From Nematostella vectensis (Eukaryota; Cnidaria; Anthozoa; Actiniaria; Edwardsiidae): a DNA stretch of 64,000 bases. A program made the position numbers and the translations under genes. Below the pieces are notes generated by a model that worked only from the letters and a program-made list of their open reading frames with translations, was not told the DNA's origin and did not search any database. The DNA lies in the NCBI RefSeq assembly GCF_932526225.1, contig NC_064046.1, positions 7,365,219-7,429,218 of the forward strand, given 5' to 3'. Below, piece after piece: positions 11,529 to 21,700 of the stretch; the first letter of the stretch is position 1, and each line of letters opens with the position of its first letter.

Positions 11529-12551
11529 ATGTACGAGGAAATCCCTGAGCGCTCGCCCGCCGCCAAAGCAGTGGAAATCTCCATTCTGTTACTGATAGAC
11601 GCAGCTGCGCTCTTTGGTAATCTACTTGTGTGCATCGCGTCGTACAAAAATAAGTCTCTTCGCACATCTACTAATGTGTATATCATCGCGTTAGCAATTA
11701 TGGATATTCTTACTGCATGCGTCACGGCGCCGCTCTCGCTCGGTGCCATCATGAAGGGAAGGTGGATATTTGGCGATACCGGCTGCCGAGTGCAAGGGTT
11801 CTTCACGCACTTTCTGATTTACTCGTCAATGCATATCCTCGCTCTCACAGCCGTCAACCGTTACTTTCGCATCGTCAATACCCGCTATTACAAGAGGGTG
11901 TTCGGTGGGTGCCGCCCTGTTCTCTATCTACTAGGCGTATGGACCTCCGTCGCTTTGATTGTCTCTCTCCCCCCTTCACTCGGCTTTGCAGATTTTGCTT
12001 TTGAACCGGGAGTATCCTTATACTTGTGTATTCTAGATTTTAATACTTCCACCGGCGAACATGCGTTTCTTTTTATTGTGTTGTTTCTCTATGTCGTTCT
12101 CTCTATGGCTATCATAATCGCTTCCTACATCTCGGTCTCCAAGACAATCCGTCACCATAACCTTCACCTACAGACCACCATTGTGTTAAATCACCGACTC
12201 GGTCATCTTAGCGTCGAGGAAATCAAGATAACACGTACTCTGTTTATACTCGTCATGGCTTTTGCAGTACTGTGGATACCTGTGTATTCTGTCGTGTCGA
12301 TCATTCGCACAGGTTTGGGCGGGGAGATGACAGACGCGGGCTCGATCATTGCAACGTATTTAATCTTTTTATCCTCTGCTATTAACCCATATATCTACGC
12401 GTTCAACCACAGGTCGTATAGGAATGAATTTAAAAAGATTTTGTCGTGGAAATCGAATGAGGTTGTGGGACCGGCTCATGTAGCTGGTGGGCACCCTGTG
12501 GTCATATACTGTCCAAGTAATTGTGATCAAATTCAACGCGCTTCACAGTAA
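11529..12551 (+). CDS. Rhodopsin-family GPCR, melatonin-receptor-like, single exon
   Basis: From the ATG at 11529 this encodes 340 residues with seven hydrophobic segments. Class A hallmarks are present: G-N at 30-31 (TM1), L-A-I-M-D with D59 (TM2), C86 and C167 for the extracellular disulphide, N-R-Y at 110-112 replacing D-R-Y, W138 in TM4, F-A-V-L-W-I-P in TM6 and N-P-Y-I-Y-A-F in TM7, then a short tail. The NRY triplet and the TM7 pattern resemble melatonin receptors and the melatonin-like orphan receptors common in cnidarians. That subfamily is a judgement from memory, and the ligand is unknown. The frame stays open upstream to an ATG at 11310, but those 73 residues are unlike a receptor N-terminus and run across a perfect palindrome, so I prefer the downstream start. 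In TM6 the usual C of C-W-x-P is L. Confidence 0.85.
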   Translation: MYEEIPERSPAAKAVEISILLLIDAAALFGNLLVCIASYKNKSLRTSTNVYIIALAIMDILTACVTAPLSLGAIMKGRWIFGDTGCRVQGFFTHFLIYSSMHILALTAVNRYFRIVNTRYYKRVFGGCRPVLYLLGVWTSVALIVSLPPSLGFADFAFEPGVSLYLCILDFNTSTGEHAFLFIVLFLYVVLSMAIIIASYISVSKTIRHHNLHLQTTIVLNHRLGHLSVEEIKITRTLFILVMAFAVLWIPVYSVVSIIRTGLGGEMTDAGSIIATYLIFLSSAINPYIYAFNHRSYRNEFKKILSWKSNEVVGPAHVAGGHPVVIYCPSNCDQIQRASQ

Positions 12552-12645
12552 CCTCAACTCTCGACCGATACCTGTCCAACTGTCTCTTGGGGTAACGTGT
12601 ACGCTAATACAACTCTATACACTTTTATATACCAAAACATTTACA

Positions 12646-12720
12646 GTGAAAACCCGATAACTAGAACTCGGATAACTAGACTAGCTGACTTCAAGTTCAC
12701 GAATAATAGGGTTCTCGGAA
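12646..12720. mobile_element. Possible pogo/Tigger-type terminal fragment
   Basis: The stretch 'aacccgataactagaact' + 'cggataactaga' has the two-fold direct-repeat style of pogo/Tigger element ends. No matching inverted end is seen nearby, so this would be a relic. Confidence 0.3.
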
Positions 12721-12821
12721 ACGTCTCCTTCAGGAAATTCTCCGAGCATGCATAGCTACTCAATTCTGTGCCGATCTTCGTGTCAAGTTGGTGGTTTTTT
12801 TTTTCACCACCTTCTACAAGC

Positions 12822-12827
12822 AATAAA
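12822..12827 (+). terminator. Candidate polyadenylation signal of the GPCR gene
   Basis: An aataaa hexamer lies 271 bp after the GPCR stop codon. It is the first canonical one on this strand. Usage is inferred. Confidence 0.4.
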
Positions 12828-14370
12828 GGAAAAGTTGCTCATTGGACTAGAAATATAAGTAATACGCGGTGTAGAAGTACAGCAGTAGACATAGTAAGAG
12901 TACCCACCAGTGGTAATAGCGCTCTGCCTTTTACCAGCAGACGTTTGAGAAATACATTTTGTTTATATCAGGGTATGGAGTAAAACACGCACATTACAGA
13001 CTCTTGCCAGCCTATTTCTTAGGTGCCCACTCATCAGAATATTTATATTTATGTGTTACAAAACGATTTCTCTTATCTTAGAACTGTTATTTGTTTTAAA
13101 AAAACTTGAACATAATATAACCTGTATATGGAGGTTTATCATCTGTAGATATAACTTTTTCTCGTAATCTGATCAGCAGTCTTATTAAAACGACTAATGA
13201 AACAAGTATTATAAAACATGAAGCCTTGGTTAACGAGGAGTGATAATCGACGAGAAATGAAACATGACCCATTTTCTAATTTCTTTAAAAATTTCAAAAA
13301 AGTTAATATTTAATGCCATAGTTTTTAAAAGTATTCTTACGTCTCCATGTTTTATGTTTTTATGAAAATATGAAATCAATTGTACTTATGACAACTGTAC
13401 TTATTAAGTTTTATCGGGAGGATGATCATTTCAACATATATGCACTTTGTGATGTTTTACAAGTTTTTGCACACCCAAAATGTTTGTGGGAATGTTTTGT
13501 GAAAATCGGAATTGTGATTGACCAGAGTTAAATGTAATCAAATTTTGTTATTTGACTGACATGCTCATGAGATTCTAGTCCGTTTGATCGACAGCTTATA
13601 GATATCTCAGATTCAAGCAATACAGCGCTATCAACTGATCAAATTCCCTCTAAAATTTCCAGATTGCTTACTCTCAATGGAAAACACAGTTCTTTAGCTT
13701 TTTTTGTAAGTTTTTCTTACAAAAACACAAGAACAATATAACAATAACTTGATAAAGGAAATCCGCTAATACGTAAAAGGCATATTGGCACAAAAGAAAA
13801 ACATTAGCAATCACTCAACATAGAAAGAGAGGAAACGCTACGAATTATCTCAGTCGCCGGCACGACTAATTGGCGACATTATAGAAACGAAAAAAAATTT
13901 AATATAGAACTTTGTTAGAAGGGCAATGTCTTACGGACACCACACAAAAGGTAACAAATTGCATGGCTTTTATAGGGGAACTGAAAAAATCAGTTAATGG
14001 AACAAAGCGGCTGAATGTATTCCGGTCTTTTCGTGCGCTATATACATCTTGTTGACATAACTCCGTTGAAAGGCCTCAAGGCTAACATTACCTACAAATT
14101 GCACCAAACATTAGGGGTTATCAACATCAGTTTAGTGATCAAGAACGGAGACTGGATGCCTCTCCCAGACCGAAAGCGCTAGCACACCTAAAGGCTGAAC
14201 CAATCTTGAAATATTCTTGGAAAAAATATTCTTGGTGGAAATAAATGCTAAACCAATCTTTTGATATTCTGTCGCTTTTGGTGCCATATTTTCCCCAAGA
14301 ACATTGCGAGAGTTGTTTAGCACTGAGATGTGTTTCCAAGGTACGCGCCTTGTAATAGAAAACGACCAGC
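12828..14370. other. Intergenic, no feature seen
   Basis: AT-rich unique sequence with short ORFs only. No domain, RNA gene or repeat was recognised. Confidence 0.5.
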
Positions 14371-14680
14371 GGGAGGGAGGGAGGGAGGGAGGGAGGGAGG
14401 GAGGGAGGGAGGGAGGGAGGGAGGGAGGGAGGGAGGGAGGGAGGGAGGGAGGGAGGGAGGGAGGGAGGGAGGGAGGGAGGGAGGGAGGGAGGGAGGGAGG
14501 GAGGGAGGGAGGGAGGGAGGGAGGGAGGGAGGGAGGGAGGGAGGGAGGGAGGGAGGGAGGGAGGGAGGGAGGGAGGGAGGGAGGGAGGGAGGGAGGGAGG
14601 GAGGGAGGGAGGGAGGGAGGGAGGGAGGGAGGGAGGGAGGGAGGGAGGGAGGGAGGGAGGGAGGGAGGGAGGGAGGGAGG
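14371..14680. repeat. Pure (GGGA)n microsatellite, about 310 bp
   Basis: About 77 uninterrupted tetranucleotide units 'ggga'. Runs of three Gs every fourth base on the plus strand give very high G-quadruplex potential, and the tract is a homopurine/homopyrimidine mirror repeat (H-DNA potential). It produces meaningless long ORFs on both strands. Confidence 0.98.
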
Positions 14681-15142
14681 GACAAGAAAACGACAAGAGA
14701 AACAGAATCTAGAATCAGCGACAAAACAGTTTAAAATCTAACGCCTCAAATTCATTTTTTGATGGAAATCTAAATTGTAGATACGACATGTGAAAACAAG
14801 GCTTGAGTACGGGGATTGAATAATGTTCAAACATGTTTTTTTTTGGGGGGGAGGGGTTGGAGTATAATGAGGGGGGAGGGGGAAAGGTTAAAGAATAAGG
14901 GAGGGAGGGAGGGAGGGAGGGAGGGACAAGAAAACGACAAGAGAAACAGAATCTAGAATCAGCGACAAAACAGTTTAAAATCTAACGCCTCAAATTCATT
15001 TTTTGATGGAAATCTAAATTGTAGATACGACATGTGAAAACAAGGCTTGAGTACGGGGATTGAATAATGTTCAAACATGTTTTTTTTTGGGGGGGAGGGG
15101 TTGGAGTATAATGAGGGGGGAGGGGGAAAGGTTAAAGAATAA
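14681..15142. repeat. 218-bp direct duplication next to the GGGA tract
   Basis: The segment 14681-14898 is repeated at 14925-15142, apparently base for base. The spacer between them is another short (ggga)n run. The repeat period is 244 bp. Each copy includes a G-rich stretch (gggggggaggggttgg). Confidence 0.95.
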
Positions 15143-15371
15143 TTACCGGCGCATGCGCATGGTAGCGTCCAGATCTACTCAGTAATTTGTAAAAAGGCCC
15201 ATAAAATAACACAGATCAAATAATTTGAATCTATTATTAGATGATCAATATATATACAAGAAGGCGGAGACGAATAGCTATTCGTACATCTTGTTATTTT
15301 AGTCAGCATCAGGATACCCATCTCGATACCACACACGGTCTTACTTCCTGCTCAACAATCGATCCACGCCG

Positions 15372-15715
15372 CGTCCCACACGTGCTCGAAGTGTCACGTG
15401 TCTAACTTTGTTTTACGTGCCTCATGCTTCATTTGCCAAGCCTTCTGTGCTACGTGACAAGCTGACAAGCTCCAAGTGTGGAACTGTAAGTATCACGTGT
15501 TCAGCGTCATGTATCACGTGTACAGCGACGTTTCACGTGTCCAGCGTTATGTGCCACTTGTACAGCGTCATTATTCACGTCTCCAGCGTTATGTTTCACG
15601 TGAACAGCGTCATTATTCACGTGTCCAGCGTTATGTTTCACGTGAACTGCGTCATGCTTCACGTGAACAGCGTCATTTTTCACGTGTACAGCCTTGTGCA
15701 AACACGTGTGTAATG
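15372..15715. repeat. Array of CACGTG sites in the ENTR1 3' flank
   Basis: From about 15490 to the ENTR1 stop codon runs a ~20-bp unit (tttcacgtgtccagcgttat and variants). Counting two sites just before the array, I find about eleven CACGTG palindromes in this interval. Each is a canonical E-box core for class III/IV bHLH proteins. On the ENTR1 strand the array starts at the stop codon, so it forms the 3' UTR or immediate flank. Confidence 0.9.
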
Positions 15716-18700
15716 TCACGTATCTTCGGGGTGCTTGGGGACTTCTGTTATTCTGTCGATGTAGTTCAGTTGGGAAGAGACGAACTTAAGTGTTTCGACG
15801 CCAGAGTAGAGGTCCCTACAAGGGAAATGTCTTTTGTAAGTAGTGTTAGTAGAGGTCCCTACAAGGGAAATGTCTTCTGTAAATAAAGGTTCCTACAATG
15901 GAAATGTCTTTTGTAAGTAAAGTGGTAGTAGAGGTCCCTGCAAGGAAAATTACTTGTAAAAAAGTGCTTAACGCCTATAGGGACCAGCTTTTTTCTAATT
16001 ATAAGGAAATGACAAGAAGGGGCGTGGCTGTGCCCCCCTTAGTTTTATAATGTCTATTATGTTATGTTACGGCCCTTACGGCCTTTACGCTCACGTAACG
16101 CTTGTTGCGTGGTGCTCGTAATATGGCCCTTACTTAAGTACCTGCTCGGCTCTTCGTGAACTTTTCGTCATCTCGTCGTCTTCAAGGGTAGTGCTCGAAA
16201 TGTGGCCCTTACTTAATGAAGTACCTGCTCGGCTCGTTGTGCAATCGTCATAGTCTCGACAGGTGGCGCTTAATCGATAACACCCCGAGTGCCTACTTCT
16301 TCGTCGGGTGTTAATTGTATAATGACCGTTACTTACCTGAGTGCCTGTTCGGCTCGTCGGGCAGTCGTCGCCATCTCGTCGGCTGCTGATAAGGACTTCT
16401 CTTTGACGGCGTTTAAAGTACTATGGTGCGTGTTCAGCAGTTGTTGATAGGTTGCCATAGGAACAGTATCTGCCTAAAGTACAAATATGCAGAACGTTCT
16501 TGTATCGGCTTGCATACTTTAGTTTCGGTACACCTCAAGATGGCGCAAAACATCTTAGCATGTTCGCCAAGTAAGGTACGTTATTGTTACGAGATCATGG
16601 AGTATGTACGCTTAGCATGTACGCCAAGTAAGGCACGTTATTGTTGCTAGATCATGCAGTATGTACGCTTAGCATGTACGCTAAGTAAGGTACGTTATTG
16701 TTGCTAGATCATGGAGTATGTACGCTTAGCATGTACGCCAAGTAAGGTACGTTATTGTTGCTAGATCATGGAGTATGTACGCTTAGCATGTACGCCAAGT
16801 AAGGTACGTTATTGTTGCTAGATCATGGAGTATGTACGCTTAGCATGTACGCCAAGTAAGGTACGTTATTGTTGCTAGATCATGGAGTATGTACGCTTAG
16901 CATGTACGCCAAGTAAGGTACGTTATTGTTGCTAGATCATGGAGTATGTACGCTTAGCATGTACGCCAAGTAAGGTACGTTATTGTTGCTAGATCATGGA
17001 GTATGTACGCTTAGCATGTACGCCAAGTAAGGTACGTTATTGTTGCTAGATCATGGAGTATGTACGCTTAGCATGTACGCCAAGTAAGACACGTTATTGT
17101 TGCTAGATCATGGAGTATGTACGCTTAGCATGTACGCCAAGTAAGGTACGTTATTGTTGCTAGATCATGCAGTATGTACGCCAAGTAAGGTACGTTATTG
17201 TTGCTAGATCATGGAGTAATGTAGGCATAGCATGTACGCCAAGTAAGGTACGTTATTGTTGCTAGATCATGCAGTATGTACGCTTAGCATGTACGCCAAG
17301 TAAGGTACGTTATTGTTGCTAGATCATGCAGTATGTACGCCAAGTAAGGTACGTTATTGTTGCAAGATCATGGAGTATGTAAGCATAGCATGTACGCTAA
17401 GTAAGGTACGTTATTGTTGCTAGATCATGCAGTATGTACGCCAAGTAAGGTACGTTATTATTGCTAGATCATGGAGTATGTACGCTTAGCATGTACGCCA
17501 AGTAAGGTACGTTATTGTTGCTAGATCATGGAGTATGTACGCTTAGCATGTACGCCAAGTAAGGTACGTTATTGTTGCTAGATCATGGAGTATGTACGCC
17601 AAGTAAGGTACGTTATTGTTGCAAGATCATGGAGTATGTAGGCATAGCATGTACGCTAAGTAAGGTACGTTATTGTTGCTAGATCATGGAGTATGTACGC
17701 TAAGTAAGGTACGTTATTGTTGCTAGATCATGGAGTATGTACGCTTAGCATGTTCGCCAAGTAAGGTACGTTATTGTTGCTAGATCATGGAGTATGTACG
17801 CTTAGCATGTACGCCAAGTAAGGTACGTTATTATTGCTAGATCATGGAGTATGTACGCTTAGCATGTACGCCAAGTAAGGTACGTTATTGTTGCTAGATC
17901 ATGGAGTATGTACGCTTAGCATGTACGCCAAGTAAGGTACGTTATTGTTGCCAGATCATGGAGTATGTACGCTTAGCATGTTCGCCAAGTAAGGTACGTT
18001 ATTGTTGCTAGATCATGGAGTATGTACGCTTAGCATGTACGCTAAGTAGTGCCCCCTGCATCAAACAGCACCAATAACAGCCACCTTACTGGCACCGCCG
18101 ACCACAAGGCAAAGAAAATGCTGGCGAAAGTCTGACTTCAATCAAAATCTCCCAAACACTCGCCAGCACCAGCCAGCAACTCCCAACACAGTGTTCGAAC
18201 TGCGCCAGCATTCTTTGTCCAGCGTCTGGCCAGCTAGACACGATATGACAAGACCGACACGGCGCACAATTAGTGTGGGCATTATTTGACAAGGTAAAGA
18301 ACCAAACGGCGCGTAATCAGTCATGTGGACACGATATGAAAAGGTAAAGAACCAAACGGCGCGTAATCAGTCATGTGGACACGATACGACAAGGTAAAGC
18401 ACCAAACGGCGCGTAATCAGTCATGTGGACACGATACGACAAGGTAAAGAACCAAACGGCGCGTAATCAGTCATGTGGACACGATACGACAAGGTAAAGA
18501 ACCAAACGACGCGTAATCAGTCATGTGGACACGATACGACAAGGTAAAGAACCAAACGGCGCGTAATCAGTCATGTCGACACGATACGACAAGGTAAAGA
18601 ACCAAACGGTGCGTAATCAGTCATGTGGACACGATACGACAAGGTAAAGAACCAAACGGCGCGTAATCAGTCATGTGGACACGATATGACAAGGTAAAGA

Positions 18701-21700
18701 ACCAAACGGCGCGTAATCAGTCATGTGGACACGATATGACAAGGTAAAGAACCAAACGGCGCGTAATCAGTCATGTGGACACGATACGACAAGGTAAAGA
18801 ACCAAACGGCGCGTAATCAGTCATGTGGACACGATACGACAAGGTAAAGAAACAAACGGCGCGTAATCAGTCATGTGGACACGATACGACAAGGTAAAGA
18901 ACCAAACGGCGCGTAATCAGTCATGTGGATACGAAACGACAAGGTAAAGAACCAAACGGCGCGTAATCAGTCATGTGGACACGATACGACAAGGCAAAGA
19001 ACCAAACGGCGCGTAATCAGTCATGTGGACACGATACGACAAGGTAAAGAACAAAACGGCGCGTAATCAGTCATGTGGACACGATATAAAAAGGTAAAGA
19101 ACCAAACGGCGCGTAATCAGTCATGTGGACACTATTTGACAAGGTAAAGAACCAAACGGCGCGTAATCAGTCATGTGGACACGATATGACAAGGTAAAGC
19201 ACCAAACGGCGCGTAATTAGTCACGTGGACACGATATGACAAGGTAAAGAACCAAACGGCGCGTAATCAGTCATGTGGACACGATACGACAAGGTAAAGA
19301 ACCAAACACATGAAATAATTACCTTAACCTGCTTGATTTCTTCTTTAAGCTTGGTGACGGTTGTCTCGGCTCGAAGGGCTCTTTGCTGTAAAGAAGACGA
19401 ACTTCAGCTATAACAGTCATAGTCTATTTATCACTAGCATTCTCCTCAATCGCCTACCGTGGTGAGCTCGAGGTTTTTCTCCACCATCTGAACCATGTTT
19501 TCTAGCGCTGCTGTTTCATCAGCCTCTCGTTTTTCAATCATTTTCAACTTGTTTTGTAGAACTGTAACTCTGCACGAAACATGTAAAAAATTAGACTAGT
19601 AGTCATAAGATGGAAAACAAGCAGAATATGAATTCCTTACTTTTTCTTTTCATAATCACGCGAAGTCGTGATTTCCTCCACCTCTTTTTTTAACCTTTCG
19701 TTGTCTTCACGTAACTATAAGCGAAACAAAACATATAAGAGGGGCCCCACTGGACTAATAACTATAACTTCCTATCTATTCTACAGGAATCATTTAAAGA
19801 TGGAAAACGTGCTCAGATGGTCTCACTACCTGCTCTTTTACCTTGTCTGTCTGCCTGCAATTTCTCTTTGATCTTGCGCCTGGTCTCATTACCTGGTCCC
19901 ACTACCTGGTCTTGTGCCACTACTTGGTCTAGTGCCTGGTCTCATTACCTGGTCTTGTGCCTGGTCTAACTACTTGGTCTTGTGCCTGATTCCACTACCT
20001 GGGGGTCGTTTCTCCAAACTCCCGGTAATTACCGGGCCCGTTAGGGTACCGGGAGAGTTTTCGGGATACTTTTCGGGGCGAGGAAGAGCGTTTCTCAAAA
20101 CAAGCGGTAGCGTCCCGGTTGTTTCCGATAAGCAAATTATAATTTTCAGAGTTAATGAATAGATTGGCTAAATAATTATTGAATATTAATAAAAATCGTA
20201 GATTTGTCGATGTCTGTAGACAACTGGTACCCCAAACACTGCTGTGGCATCGGCACTTTTCGAAAAAAAGACAGAGTAGATAAAGTAGATAAAGTCTCAT
20301 GTAGCAAACTTCCAATACCTTCGCAAAGTTGTTTACATTTTTTAGACGCACGGTGACAGCTAGATGTCAAATCATTTCACAGAAAAGAAACCTGATTGGC
20401 TGGTAGGGGATTCCATAAATTGATGTTAGCCGTGATTGGCCCACTTTTTTCCGGGCAGTGATATGGTTTCCTCAAGTGATGAAAATTCACTACAACTCGA
20501 CACAACTTGAAAATGGCGAGATTTAATAGGAAAAAAAGCACCAAATTGGATAGCTCAAGTTGGCCAATTCTAGATGAATAGTAGATCTACAAATTCAGCT
20601 GAAAATATTAAGGAAAAACATCGTTTTGGGTATCAACTATCGCATTAAAAGCAATTCCCGGTAAGTTACCGGGCGAGCTTTTTCCGGGCCCGACAATAAC
20701 GGGCGTTTTGAGAAACACCCGTAAAGTTTATCGGGGGCTTACCGGGTGACTTTCCGGGTTTCCACGTTTATCGGGACTTTTGAAAAACGACCCCCTGGTC
20801 TTGTGCCTGGTGTCACTACCTGGTCTTGTGCCTGATGTCACTACCTGGTCTTGTGCCTGGTGTCACTACCTGGTCTTGTGCCTGGTGTCACTACCTGGTC
20901 TTGTGCCTGATGTCACTACCTGGTCTTGTGCCTGGTGTCACTACCTGGTCTTGTGCCTGGTGTCATTACCTGGTCTTGTGCCTGGTGTCACCACCTGGTC
21001 TTGTGCCTGATGTCATTACCTGGTCTTGTGCCTGGTGTCACTACCTGGTCTTGTGCCTGGTGTCACTACCTGGTCTTGTGCCTGGTGTCACTACCTGGTC
21101 TTGTGCCTGATCTCATTACCTGGTCTTGTGCCTGATGCCATTACCTGGTTTTGTGCCTGATATCACTACCTGGTCTTGTGCCTGGTGTCACTACCTGGTC
21201 TTGTGCCTGATGCCATTACCTGGTCTTGTGCCTGGTATCATTACCTGGTCTTGTGCCTGATATCACTACCTGGTCTTGTGCCTGGTGTCACTACCTGGTC
21301 TTGTGCCTGGTATCATTACCTGGTCTTGTGCCTGATGCCATTACCTGGTCTTGTGCCTGGTATCATTACCTGGTCTTGTGCCTGGTGCCATTACCTGGTC
21401 TTGTGCCTGGTGTCACTACCTGGTCTTGTGCCTGATCTCATTACCTGGTCTTGTGCCTGATGCCATTACCTGGTCTTGTGCCTGATATCACTACCTGGTC
21501 TTGTGCCTGGTGTCACTACCTGGTCTTGTGCCTGATGCCATTACCTGGTCTTGTGCCTGGTATCATTACCTGGTCTTGTGCCTGATATCACTACCTGGTC
21601 TTGTGCCTGGTGTCACTACCTGGTCTTGTGCCTGGTGTCAATACCTGGTCTTGTGCCTGATCTCATTACCTGGTCTTGTGCCTGGTGTCACTACCTGGTC

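Noticed and set aside
14139-14741. Long ORFs of G-R-E-G or P-P-S-L repeats on both strands
   Set aside because: They are translations of a pure GGGA microsatellite in all frames.
16555-19312. Regular repeats considered as a CRISPR array
   Set aside because: Units are contiguous head-to-tail without unique spacers, in a eukaryotic intron.
19857-19884. Possible extra ENTR1 exon reading I-K-E-K-L-Q-A-D-R-Q on the minus strand
   Set aside because: Its phases do not fit exon 3 and exon 4, whereas exon 3 joins exon 4 directly in phase 0 and gives a continuous coiled coil aligning with the vertebrate protein.
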